From Kineococcus rhizosphaerae (GTDB taxonomy: Bacteria > Actinomycetota > Actinomycetes > Actinomycetales > Kineococcaceae), in contig NZ_PVZF01000002.1 of NCBI RefSeq assembly GCF_003002055.1, positions 372,001 through 436,000 on the forward strand: a stretch of DNA of 64,000 nt. The letters are read 5' to 3'. Every line of letters starts with the position of its first letter. Position 1 is the first letter of the stretch. The notes under the pieces are model-generated. The model was not told the origin of the DNA. It saw only the letters and a program-made list of their open reading frames with translations, and did no database searches. The position numbers and the translations under genes were made by a program. Of the stretch, positions 18,775 to 26,993 are shown piece after piece.

Positions 18775-19721
18775 GCTCGGTGGCCGGCCCGACCGCGCGC
18801 TCGCGCAGCGACGTGCGACCCTCGCGCGCCCTGCGGCGGCCACCGGGCGCGACCGGGGCGGTCGAGGGGGCCGTCGAGGGGGCGGTCGTGCGCCGGGGAG
18901 CCGCGCAGGCCCCGCCCGAGCTCGTCTCGCGGCGGCTGCGCAGCCGGACGTGGCGGGCCGCGAACTCGTGGTGGCTGGCGATCCCGGCGGTGGGGTTGCC
19001 GTGGTTGTCGTTCCTCTACATGGGGCTGCGGGCCCGCCGGGTCCGCTGGGTCCTGGCCGCGATCGCCTACCTGCTCGCCTTCGTGGGGGCGGGGACGACG
19101 ATCGGGCTGGGGCTCGTGGGAAGCGAACTGCTGATCGTGCTCGGGGCCCTCGTCGGCACCGGCGCGTGGGGTCTGGGGTTGATGCACTCGGTCATGGCGA
19201 ACTCGACGTGGTTGCGGATCAAGGCGGCCTTCACGGGCGAGCCGGTGGTCGAGGCCGTCCCGGCCCCGGCGCCGGTGGGACCGGCCGCGCCGGCCGACCC
19301 CGTCGCGGCGCTGCAGGAGCGGCTGCGCGACGTCGTGCGCACGGCGAACCGCGCCGGCGGGCGCCTGCCCGACGGGGCCGTGCCCGCCGTCCGCGAGATC
19401 GAGGACGTCCTGAGGCCCCTCCTGGCCCACGTCGCCAAGCGCGGCGCCGACGTCGAGGAGCTGCACAACCTCGAGGCCATCGTCACCGAGTACCTGCCGG
19501 GCGCGCTGGAGCACTACCTCGACCTGCCCGAGGACTACGCCCTGACGAACCGAGGACCGAACGGCGCGACCCCGGCCGAGGAGCTCGTGAACCAGCTCGG
19601 CCTGCTCGTGGAGGGCTCGCGCGACCTGCAGCGCGCCGTCTACGACCAGGACGCGCGCAAGCTGTCCGTCCAGGGGCGCTTCCTCGACGCGAAGTTCCGC
19701 CGCTCGGACCTGGACCTGTAG
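18771..19721 (+). CDS. Membrane protein with XpaC-like C-terminal domain, paralogue 1
   Basis: The 316-residue product has a basic N-terminal tail and three hydrophobic segments between about residues 62 and 145. These are followed by a Pro/Ala linker and a helical C-terminal domain (about residues 175-316) ending RFLDAKFRRSDLDL. The domain shares HNLEAIVTEYLP, a DLPEDYAL-like stretch, PAEELVNQLGLLVEGSRDL and the terminal SDLDL with the next two genes. This arrangement resembles XpaC, the partner of TelA in Bacillus; the similarity is by pattern and context. The start overlaps the telA stop, implying translational coupling. Confidence 0.7.
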   Translation: MSSVAGPTARSRSDVRPSRALRRPPGATGAVEGAVEGAVVRRGAAQAPPELVSRRLRSRTWRAANSWWLAIPAVGLPWLSFLYMGLRARRVRWVLAAIAYLLAFVGAGTTIGLGLVGSELLIVLGALVGTGAWGLGLMHSVMANSTWLRIKAAFTGEPVVEAVPAPAPVGPAAPADPVAALQERLRDVVRTANRAGGRLPDGAVPAVREIEDVLRPLLAHVAKRGADVEELHNLEAIVTEYLPGALEHYLDLPEDYALTNRGPNGATPAEELVNQLGLLVEGSRDLQRAVYDQDARKLSVQGRFLDAKFRRSDLDL

Positions 19722-19732
19722 GGAGGACGCCG

Positions 19733-20578
19733 GTGGGAGTCGAACTCGGCAAGGGGGACGGCGGCAAGCCCCGGGAGCGGGTCGAGCCGCTGCCGCAGGT
19801 GCGCACCGACGGGGCGCTCGCCCGGACCACGCCGCCGCCCGCGCCCTACGAGAAGCGGGAACCGTCGGTGCCGGCCCAGGCCGAGCCCGCCCGGGGGGTG
19901 AGCCCGCAGGCCCTCGGTCTGCTCACGGCGGCCTGGACCGCGGGCTGGATCATCGCCTTCGCCAACGGCGTGTGGTGGCTCGGCCTGGTCATGCTCATGG
20001 TGAACGGCCCCCTGTTCGGGTACGTGCGGCACCGGGGCGTGCCGTGGGCCGGCGGCGAGCGCCGGGCCCGGCGCCTGGAGCGGCACCGCGCCCGGGCCCT
20101 GCGCCACCAGGGCACCCCGCTGCAGGGACCACCCGCGCCGCAGGCCCTCCCGGACCCCGTCTCGCAGGCCGAACGGGCGCTGGCCGGTGCCGTGGTGCGT
20201 TCCGAGACCTCCGGCGGGCGCATCGACGCCGAGTCCGTGGAGCTCGTCCGGGAGGTCGACCACCTGCTGCGGCCCATGCTCGCGCAGCTGCGCACGCGCG
20301 AGGCCGACCCGCAGGTCCGCCACGACCTGGAGACCCTGGCGGGCGAGCACCTGCCGCGCACCGTCGACGACTACCTCGTCCTGCCCGACGACTACGCCCA
20401 CGAGCACCGCACGTCGGCCGGGACGACCCCGGCCGACGAGCTGCGCAGCCAGCTGCAGCTGCTCGTCGAGGGCTGCCGGCAGCTGCGCGAGGCCGTGCTG
20501 GCCCGCGACGTGGACCGCCAGCAGCAGCAGAGCCGGTTCCTGGAGTCGAAGTTCCGCAAGAGCGACCTGGACCTGTGA
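19733..20578 (+). CDS. Membrane protein with XpaC-like C-terminal domain, paralogue 2
   Basis: The 281-residue product has a polar, Pro-rich N-terminus of about 57 residues and one hydrophobic region (two short spans, about residues 60-95). A basic stretch follows, then the shared C-terminal domain with VRHDLETLAGEHLPRTVDDY, LPDDYAHEH and a GSRFLESKFRKSDLDL-type end. The domain is nearly identical in its last 100 residues to paralogue 3, indicating recent duplication or gene conversion. GTG 19733 follows GGGAGG. It lies 11 bases after paralogue 1. Confidence 0.7.
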   Translation: MGVELGKGDGGKPRERVEPLPQVRTDGALARTTPPPAPYEKREPSVPAQAEPARGVSPQALGLLTAAWTAGWIIAFANGVWWLGLVMLMVNGPLFGYVRHRGVPWAGGERRARRLERHRARALRHQGTPLQGPPAPQALPDPVSQAERALAGAVVRSETSGGRIDAESVELVREVDHLLRPMLAQLRTREADPQVRHDLETLAGEHLPRTVDDYLVLPDDYAHEHRTSAGTTPADELRSQLQLLVEGCRQLREAVLARDVDRQQQQSRFLESKFRKSDLDL

Positions 20579-20585
20579 GCCCGGC

Positions 20586-21416
20586 GTGGGGATCGAGCTG
20601 AGCAGACCCGGCGAGGAGCCGCGGCGGGCCGTGGTGCCCGAGCGGGAGGTCGAGGTCGTGCGGGCCGAGGACCTCGAACCGCGGCTGGGGGCGGACCTGC
20701 CGGTGCTCGGCTGGATCCCGGACGCGCAGTTCCAGCTCTTCCGCTTCGTCGGTCTCGGGGGCTGGATCGTGCTGTACGCGGTCCTCGGCCCCCTCGGGTT
20801 GTGGTGGGTCGGGTTCCTGGCGATGTGGGCGTGGATCGGGGCCAACGTCGCCTACGAGAACGAGGCCCGTCGCCGTCGCCGGCTGCGCCGGCACTACCGG
20901 CGCGCGGTGAAGCTCGGCTTGGCCGTCCCGGCGTTCGGGGTCGAGGCGGCCCCACCCCGGCGGGCGCCCGAACCCGCCGTCGCCACCCCGGCCGCGCCGC
21001 CCGCCGCCCCGGCCCCCCGGGTCAGCGCCGCGGAGAAGGCGCTCGTCGCGACCGTCCGCCGCGTCGACACCAGCGACCGCTTCGAGCGCACCGACGTCGT
21101 CCTGGTCCACGAGGTCGCCGACCTGCTCGGGCCGCTGCTCGTGCGGGTCGCCGAACGCGGGGCCGACCCGCAGGTCCGCCACGACCTGGAGACGGTCGCC
21201 GGTGAGCACCTGCCCCGCACGGTCGACGACTTCCTGTCGTTGCCGCGCGACGTGGCCAGCGACGGTCCGGCGCAGGAGCTGCGCAGCCAGCTGCACCTGC
21301 TCGTCGAGGGCTGCCGGCAGCTGCGCACGGCGGTGCTGGCCGCCGACGTGGACCGCCAGCAGCAGCAGAGCCGGTTCCTGGAGACCAAGTTCCGGCGCAG
21401 CGACCTCGACCTGTGA
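20586..21416 (+). CDS. Membrane protein with XpaC-like C-terminal domain, paralogue 3
   Basis: The 276-residue product has two hydrophobic segments around residues 50-85, a strongly basic RRRRRLRRHYRRA-like stretch, a Pro/Ala linker and the common C-terminal domain ending RFLETKFRRSDLDL. Compared with paralogue 2 it keeps VRHDLETVAGEHLPRTVDDF and QLHLLVEGCRQLR but has a shorter loop before the last helices. GTG 20586 is seven bases past the previous stop. The triple arrangement next to telA suggests the three form hetero-oligomers at the membrane, which is inference. Confidence 0.7.
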   Translation: MGIELSRPGEEPRRAVVPEREVEVVRAEDLEPRLGADLPVLGWIPDAQFQLFRFVGLGGWIVLYAVLGPLGLWWVGFLAMWAWIGANVAYENEARRRRRLRRHYRRAVKLGLAVPAFGVEAAPPRRAPEPAVATPAAPPAAPAPRVSAAEKALVATVRRVDTSDRFERTDVVLVHEVADLLGPLLVRVAERGADPQVRHDLETVAGEHLPRTVDDFLSLPRDVASDGPAQELRSQLHLLVEGCRQLRTAVLAADVDRQQQQSRFLETKFRRSDLDL

Positions 21417-21470
21417 CCCCCGGGGACCGGTGATCCCCCCGGGACTCACCTCGTGCGGTAGGAAGGGATC

Positions 21471-22280
21471 ATGACCCTCGACGTTCAGCTCGTCGGCTCG
21501 ACCACGCAGATGGCCGTGGTGACGCTGCGTCCCGGCCAGACGGTCTACTGCGAGGCCGGCAAGTTCCTCTTCTCCTCCGGCGACGTCGTCATGGAGACCA
21601 AGCTGTCGGCGCCCAGCGACCCGAACGGCCCCGGTGGCGGCGGTGCCGGGGGGCTCGGCGGTCTGCTGCGCGGTGCCGCGAACGCCGGCAAGCGGATGCT
21701 GGCGGGGGAGTCGTTCGCCTTCCAGCACTTCCACACCCCCGGTGGGGACGGTCTGCTCGGCCTGGCCGGGGTCCTGCCCGGGGAGATGCGCGTCCTGGAG
21801 CTCGACGGGCGCACGACGTGGTTCGCCGAGAAGGACGCGTTCGTGGCCGCCGAGGCGGGGGTCCACTTCGACATCGCCTTCTCGGGGTTCGGGCAGGGCC
21901 TCATGGGCGGGGAGGGCTTCATCCTGGAGAAGTTCACCGGCCGCGGCTCGCTGATGATCGCCGGCGCCGGGGACTTCATCGACATCAACCCCGCCGACTA
22001 CGGGGGCACCATCCGCGTCGACACCGGCTGCATCGTGGCCTGGGACGACCGGATCACCTACGGCGTCGAGACCGTGGGCCGGCTCAACCGGCAGGGGATC
22101 ATGAGCGCCGTCTTCGGCGGCGAGGGGCTGACGCTGGCGACCCTGCGCGGCAACGGGCGCGTCATCCTGCAGTCGGTCACCATCGAGGCCTTCGCCAAGG
22201 CCCTCGTCAAGAACAGCGCCAAACCCGACCAGCAGGGGTTCGGCGCGCTCGGCGGCCTGTTCTCGGGGTCGCGGGACTGA
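21471..22280 (+). CDS. AIM24/TIGR00266-family protein
   Basis: The 269-residue product has the family layout: [19 protein letters not shown] near the start, a Gly-rich segment [20 protein letters not shown], then repeated beta-strand elements including [16 protein letters not shown] and [14 protein letters not shown], and a C-terminus ending [12 protein letters not shown]24-like beta proteins are frequent in Ter/stress clusters; their role is unknown. ATG 21471 has AGGAAGGG just upstream. It sits 54 bases after the third XpaC-like gene, so it is probably in the same operon. Confidence 0.85.
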   Translation: MTLDVQLVGSTTQMAVVTLRPGQTVYCEAGKFLFSSGDVVMETKLSAPSDPNGPGGGGAGGLGGLLRGAANAGKRMLAGESFAFQHFHTPGGDGLLGLAGVLPGEMRVLELDGRTTWFAEKDAFVAAEAGVHFDIAFSGFGQGLMGGEGFILEKFTGRGSLMIAGAGDFIDINPADYGGTIRVDTGCIVAWDDRITYGVETVGRLNRQGIMSAVFGGEGLTLATLRGNGRVILQSVTIEAFAKALVKNSAKPDQQGFGALGGLFSGSRD

Positions 22281-22389
22281 GCCCGCGGGACCGGACGGGC
22301 CCGCCGGGCACTTCCGTGGGCCGGTGATCGTTGGCCCACCGTCAGCACCACCGACACGATCCAGAACGACACCAGAGGAGCGACACACC

Positions 22390-22965
22390 ATGGGCGTCAG
22401 CCTCAGCAAGGGCGGCAACGTCTCCCTGTCCAAGGAAGCGCCGGGCATGACCAAGGCCGTCATCGGCCTGGGCTGGGACGCCAACTCCTTCACCGGGTCC
22501 GAGTTCGACCTGGACGCGCAGGCCATCATGGTCGGCCCGAACGGCAAGGTGCCCAGCGACGGCTACTTCGTCTTCTTCAACCAGCTGAAGTCCCCCGAGG
22601 GCTCGGTCGAGCACACCGGCGACAACCGCACGGGCGAGGGCGAGGGGGACGACGAGGTCATCAACGTCAACCTCGCGACCGTCCCGGCCGAGATCGACAA
22701 GGTCGTCTTCACCGTCGCGATCTACGACGCCGACACCCGCAAGCAGTCCTTCGGCCAGGTGCGCAACGCCTACGTGCGCGTCGTGAACGCCGAGGGCGGC
22801 ACCGAGGTCGCGCGCTACGACCTGTCCGAGGACGCCTCCACCGAGACCGCGATGGTCTTCGGCGAGCTGTACCGCAACGGCAGCGACTGGAAGTTCCGCG
22901 CGGTCGGCCAGGGCTACGCCAACGGTCTGCGCGGCATCGCGACCGACTTCGGCGTCAGCGTCTGA
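22390..22965 (+). CDS. terD: TerD-family stress protein (copy 1)
   Basis: The 191-residue product begins [20 protein letters not shown], the TerD signature. It also contains GLGWDANSF, the calcium-binding DLDAQAIMV region, [28 protein letters not shown] and a C-terminal [15 protein letters not shown]. TerD proteins are cytoplasmic Ca-binding proteins associated with tellurite and other stresses. The ATG follows AGAGGAG. The second TerD at 25164 shares the same motifs but differs in the middle, so both probably act together with the TerA-like protein between them. Confidence 0.95.
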   Translation: MGVSLSKGGNVSLSKEAPGMTKAVIGLGWDANSFTGSEFDLDAQAIMVGPNGKVPSDGYFVFFNQLKSPEGSVEHTGDNRTGEGEGDDEVINVNLATVPAEIDKVVFTVAIYDADTRKQSFGQVRNAYVRVVNAEGGTEVARYDLSEDASTETAMVFGELYRNGSDWKFRAVGQGYANGLRGIATDFGVSV

Positions 22966-22978
22966 CCCTCGCGCTCCC

Positions 22979-23020
22979 CACCGACCGCGCGGCCCGCAGG
23001 ACGGGGCCGCGCGGTCGGTG
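22979..23020 (+). terminator. 17-bp hairpin after terD copy 1
   Basis: CACCGACCGCGCGGCCC (22979-22995) and GGGCCGCGCGGTCGGTG (23004-23020) are perfect reverse complements with an 8-base loop, 14 bases after the terD stop. No T-run follows; a GTGCGTGTGCGTG dinucleotide-like tract comes next. It may attenuate rather than fully stop transcription into the DUF475 gene. Confidence 0.65.
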
Positions 23021-23104
23021 CGTGTGCGTGTGCGTGGGCTGGGCGTCAGGTGAGAGGGTGCGGTGTCCGGCCCTCACGGGCCCCAACGAACAGGAAGCTG
23101 ACTG

Positions 23105-24226
23105 GTGATCCTCAAGACCTACGGGTGGGCCTTCGGCGTCACCGCACTGGGCCTGGTGCTGGCCGTGCTCTACGACGGCTGGGCCGGCATCGGGCTCGTC
23201 GCGATCCTGGCCGTCCTGGAGATCAGCCTCTCCTTCGACAACGCGGTCGTCAACGCGACGGTGCTGCGGCGGATGAACGCCTTCTGGCAGAAGATCTTCC
23301 TGTCCGTCGGCATCATCATCGCCGTCTTCGGGATGCGGCTGGTCTTCCCGCTGCTGCTGGTCGGCATCACGGCCAGCCTCACCCCCGTCGAGGCGGTCCG
23401 GCTGGCTCTGCAGAAGGGCGACCCGGAGGAACCGGGCACCTACGGGTACCTGCTCAACGCCGCGCACCCCACGATCGCGGCCTTCGGCGGCATGTTCCTG
23501 CTGATGCTCTTCCTCAACTGGATCTTCGGGGAGAAGGAGCACCACTGGCTCGCCCCGCTGGAGCGGCTGCTGGAGAAGGTCGGCCGCGTCGAGGCCATGT
23601 CGACCATCGTCGGCGGCGCGATCCTGTTCCTCGTCGCGGAGACCTTCGCGCAGGACCACGCCCAGACGGTGCTGGCCTCCGGGATCCTCGGCATGGTCGT
23701 GTACCTGCTGGTCAACGGGCTGGGTGAGCTCTTCAACGTCGAGGACGACGACGAGGAGGACGACGAGGACGCACCGGAAGGCGCCGGGGAGCCCAGGGCG
23801 GCCCGCGGGCCCTCGCAGCTGGCCGTCGTCGGCGGCAAGGCCGCCTTCTTCCTGTTCCTCTACCTCGAGGTCCTCGACGCGTCCTTCTCCTTCGACGGCG
23901 TCATCGGCGCGTTCGCCATCACCAACGACGCGATCGTCATCGCCATCGGCCTGGGGGTCGGCGCGATGTACATCCGGTCCATGACGGTCCACCTGGTCCG
24001 CGAGGGCACGCTCTCGCAGTACGTGTTCCTCGAGAACGGCGCCCTGTGGGCCATCGGGGCGCTGGCGGCGATCCTGCTCTACAGCATCGAGCACGAGGTG
24101 CCCGAGGTCGTCACGGGGCTGATCGGGGTCGCGTTCATCGTGGCGGCGCTGATCACCTCGATCGTGCACAACCGGCAGCACCCCGAGGACAAGCACCTGG
24201 ACCGGACGCCGCAGCACGCGAGCTGA
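23105..24226 (+). CDS. TerC-like DUF475 integral membrane protein
   Basis: The 373-residue protein has about nine hydrophobic segments. The two TerC-superfamily acidic motifs lie in membrane helices: LEISLSFDNAVVNATVL near residue 40 and LDASFSFDGVIGAFAITNDA near residue 258. An acidic loop rich in Asp/Glu (about residues 215-230) separates the halves. DUF475 proteins belong to the TerC family, linked to metal-ion export or Ter complexes at the membrane. The GTG start follows AGGAAG. It sits between the TerD genes, as in other Ter clusters. Confidence 0.9.
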   Translation: MILKTYGWAFGVTALGLVLAVLYDGWAGIGLVAILAVLEISLSFDNAVVNATVLRRMNAFWQKIFLSVGIIIAVFGMRLVFPLLLVGITASLTPVEAVRLALQKGDPEEPGTYGYLLNAAHPTIAAFGGMFLLMLFLNWIFGEKEHHWLAPLERLLEKVGRVEAMSTIVGGAILFLVAETFAQDHAQTVLASGILGMVVYLLVNGLGELFNVEDDDEEDDEDAPEGAGEPRAARGPSQLAVVGGKAAFFLFLYLEVLDASFSFDGVIGAFAITNDAIVIAIGLGVGAMYIRSMTVHLVREGTLSQYVFLENGALWAIGALAAILLYSIEHEVPEVVTGLIGVAFIVAALITSIVHNRQHPEDKHLDRTPQHAS

Positions 24227-24271
24227 CGCCGGGGACGCGGGACGGGACGGGGAGGAGCAGGAGGGACGACG

Positions 24272-25099
24272 GTGAGCGGGACGAACGGCCGACCGGCCGA
24301 GGCGGTGCACAACTTCCTCGGGCGCCCCGGGCCCCGGCGCAGCACCCGCTCGCTCGCCGACCACCTGAACCCGCCCCGCCCCGCCCCGCGACCGGCTCCG
24401 AGCCCCGCACCGCGACCCGCCCCGACGCCCCCCGCGGCACCGGCGCGGGTCTCCGCCCCGCCACCGGAGGCCGTGGTCGGGCAGGCCAGGGCCAGCGAGC
24501 GCCGGGTCGTCCTGGACGACGAGCGCCCCGTCCTGACCATCCCGGCGGCCGAGCGCGGCGGCGGCACCCTGCGCTTCACCCTCGCCTGGGAGCAGATCGT
24601 GACGTCGTCCGGGCTGCACCGTTCGTCCGACGTCCACCTGGGGTGCTTCTGGCAGACGCGCGACCGTCGCTCGGGGGCGCTGCAGTCGCTGGGTGAGCTG
24701 CTCGCCGCCCCGGGGTTCGGCGCCCGGCAGGTGCTGCGCCTGGGGGCGCGCAGCGAACAGGCCGGCGAGGAGGTCCTCGCCGACGCCGCGCACCTCGACC
24801 TGCTGCGCCGGGTGGTCTTCTACGCCTACTCGCAGGGCTCGCGGCCCCCGGACTACGCGCGCCTGGCACCGCACCTGAGCATCGCCCGCCGGGCAGGGGG
24901 CACCGTCCAGCTGTGGACGGGGGAGCCGCCCGCCGGGGCCCGCACGTGCGCGCTCGCCTCGATCCACGACGTCGGCGGTGACCTCGTCGTGCGCCGCGAG
25001 AACGAGTTCTTCGAGGGCCCTGCGCGCGACGTCGCCCTCGCCTACGGTTTCGACGACCTCGACTGGAACGCCGAGGGCACCGTGCCCCGCCCGTCCTGA
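24272..25099 (+). CDS. TerA-like/TerD-related protein with Pro-rich N-terminus
   Basis: The 275-residue product has a Pro/Ala/Arg-rich N-terminal stretch (about residues 25-65). A beta-rich domain follows with LTIPAAERGGGTLRFTLAWE, DVHLGCFWQTRDR, GALQSLG and a C-terminal NEFFEGPARDVALAYGFDDL. This pattern matches the TerA-type domain of tellurium-resistance proteins related to TerD. It carries no membrane span. The Pro-rich tail may be a docking linker. The gene lies between DUF475 and the second TerD, and GTG 24272 follows a GGAGG-type site. Confidence 0.7.
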   Translation: MSGTNGRPAEAVHNFLGRPGPRRSTRSLADHLNPPRPAPRPAPSPAPRPAPTPPAAPARVSAPPPEAVVGQARASERRVVLDDERPVLTIPAAERGGGTLRFTLAWEQIVTSSGLHRSSDVHLGCFWQTRDRRSGALQSLGELLAAPGFGARQVLRLGARSEQAGEEVLADAAHLDLLRRVVFYAYSQGSRPPDYARLAPHLSIARRAGGTVQLWTGEPPAGARTCALASIHDVGGDLVVRRENEFFEGPARDVALAYGFDDLDWNAEGTVPRPS

Positions 25100-25163
25100 G
25101 CCGTCGTCCCGAGCCGTCCGTCCCGAGCACCGCCCGCACCCGTCCGACCCACGAGGAGGAACC

Positions 25164-25742
25164 ATGGCCGTGAGCCTGACCAAGGGCCAGAAGCTGTCGC
25201 TGAGCAAGACCGGGGGCGGTGAGCTCACCCGCGTCTTCATGGGCCTGGGCTGGGACGCCGTGGCCAGGGGCCTGTTCCGCAAGAAGTCCGTGGACATCGA
25301 CCTCGACGCCAGCGTCCTGCTCTTCGACGCCTCGAGGAAGCTCGTCGACGAGGTGTGGTTCCAGCAGCTGCGCAGCAAGGACGGCTCGGTCACCCACACC
25401 GGGGACAACCTCACCGGCGAGGGCGACGGCGACGACGAGGTCATCCACATCGACCTGCCCGCCGTGCCCGCGAACGTCGCCTCGCTGGTCTTCACGGTCT
25501 CCAGCTTCACCGGGCAGAACTTCTCCCAGGTGCAGAACGCCGTGTGCCGGCTCGTCGACGCCGGCCAGCCCGCCGAGGTCGAGCTCGCCCGCTACGAGCT
25601 GTCCGACGCCGGCCCGCACACCGCCCAGATCATGGCCAAGCTGACGCGCGAGGGGTCGGGCTGGGCCATGACCGCCATCGGCGCCCCCGCCCAGGGCCGG
25701 CACATCCGCGACCTGCGCGACGCCGTCGCGGCCCACCTGTAG
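25164..25742 (+). CDS. terD: TerD-family stress protein (copy 2)
   Basis: The 192-residue product begins MAVSLTKGQKLSLSKTGGGE and contains MGLGWDAV, the DIDLDASVLLFD metal site, VTHTGDNLTGEGDGDDEVIHIDLP and FSQVQNAVCRLVD, all TerD hallmarks. It is a cytoplasmic stress protein like copy 1 but has a KKSVDID insertion before the first acidic motif. The start is ATG 25164 after GAGGAGGA. Six bases separate it from the HpcH/HpaI gene. Confidence 0.95.
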   Translation: MAVSLTKGQKLSLSKTGGGELTRVFMGLGWDAVARGLFRKKSVDIDLDASVLLFDASRKLVDEVWFQQLRSKDGSVTHTGDNLTGEGDGDDEVIHIDLPAVPANVASLVFTVSSFTGQNFSQVQNAVCRLVDAGQPAEVELARYELSDAGPHTAQIMAKLTREGSGWAMTAIGAPAQGRHIRDLRDAVAAHL

Positions 25743-25748
25743 CCACCG

Positions 25749-26993
25749 GTGCGGCACTTCAGCACCCTCGACGAGGACCAGACGCAGCGGCTCTTCCTGC
25801 ACCGCCCGCGCCCCGTCGACGTCACCGCCGACCGCGACCAGCTCGCGGTCGCCCTCGGGGCCACGCTGTACTGCCCCGCGACCCGGCAGAAGCTGGCCGG
25901 GGACCTGCTCAAGCTCGCCCGCCGCGGGGTCCTGTCCGCCGTGGCGTGCCTGGAGGACTCCGTGCCCGACCACCGCGTGGCCGAGGCCGAGGAGATCCTC
26001 GTTCGCGAGCTCGCGGGCCTGGCCCGGACCCCCGAGTGGACCGCGGGGTCCCCGCTCATGCTGTTCGTCCGCACCCGGACCCCCGCGCAGCTGCTCGACG
26101 TCGTCGACCGGGCCGGGGTGGGCCTGGAGTGCCTGCAGGGCTTCGTCGTGCCCAAGTTCGGCGGCGCGGGCCAGCCCGACCCGCACGAGTGGCTCGAGGC
26201 CGTCCGGACCGCCTCGGCGCGCGCGGGCCGGCGGCTGTGGGCCATGCCCGTCCTGGAGAGCCGCGACGTGGCCCACCTCGACACCCGGCAGGCCGCCCTG
26301 TTCGCCATCCGCGACGTGCTGGACGCCCACCGCGACGTCGTCCTGGCCGTGCGCACCGGCGCCACCGACCTGTCCGCCGCCTACGGCCTGCGCCGGCCCC
26401 GCGGGCAGACCGTCTGGGACGTGCGCGTCGTCGCCGACGTGCTCGGCGACGTCATCAACGTCCTCGGCCGCGCCGACGGGACCGGGTACCCCATCACCGC
26501 CCCCGTCTGGGAGCACTTCAGCTCCGGTGAACGCGTCTTCCGCACCTCCCTGGCCGCCTCGCCGTTCGCCGAGGGGGCCGAGGAGCTGCGCGAGCAGCTC
26601 ATCGCCGACGACCTCGACGGCCTCGTGCGCGAACTCGTCCTCGACCGCGTCAACGGGCTGCAGGGCAAGACCGTCATCCACCCCTCGCACGTCGCCGTCG
26701 TGCACGCCACGTCCGTGGTCACCCACGAGGACTTCTGCGACGCCAGCGACGTCGTCGCCCAGGACGGCGGCGGGGCGATGGCCTCGGCCTACCGCAACAA
26801 GATGAACGAGGCCGGACCGCACCGGGCCTGGGCCGAGCGGGTCCTGCTGCGCGCGCGGGCGTTCGGGGTGGCCCGTGAGGACGTCTCCTACGCCCACCTG
26901 CTGCAGGCCCAGGACGACGCCTGGCGCGCCTACCGCGCCGCCGCCGACGCCGCCACCGCCGACGTCGCCACCGACGGGGCCGACGTCGCGTGA
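25749..26993 (+). CDS. Ter-associated HpcH/HpaI aldolase family protein
   Basis: The 414-residue product resembles citrate lyase beta/HpcH aldolases. It has LYCPATRQKLAGDLLKL, VACLEDSVPDHRV with a likely metal-binding acidic pair, a FVVPKFGG strand, WAMPVLESRDVAH with a Glu ligand, and AVRTGATDLSAAYGLRR. In Ter clusters this enzyme occurs with a phosphoribosyltransferase, StiP and a HAD phosphatase, a set proposed from comparative genomics to make a nucleotide-like metabolite. The four follow each other here. Substrate is unknown. Its stop overlaps the next start by four bases. Confidence 0.85.
   Translation: MRHFSTLDEDQTQRLFLHRPRPVDVTADRDQLAVALGATLYCPATRQKLAGDLLKLARRGVLSAVACLEDSVPDHRVAEAEEILVRELAGLARTPEWTAGSPLMLFVRTRTPAQLLDVVDRAGVGLECLQGFVVPKFGGAGQPDPHEWLEAVRTASARAGRRLWAMPVLESRDVAHLDTRQAALFAIRDVLDAHRDVVLAVRTGATDLSAAYGLRRPRGQTVWDVRVVADVLGDVINVLGRADGTGYPITAPVWEHFSSGERVFRTSLAASPFAEGAEELREQLIADDLDGLVRELVLDRVNGLQGKTVIHPSHVAVVHATSVVTHEDFCDASDVVAQDGGGAMASAYRNKMNEAGPHRAWAERVLLRARAFGVAREDVSYAHLLQAQDDAWRAYRAAADAATADVATDGADVA

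Noticed and set aside
23021-23037. GTGCGT microsatellite after the terD hairpin as a regulatory repeat
   Set aside because: It is only about 17 bases long and non-coding; it is likely incidental.
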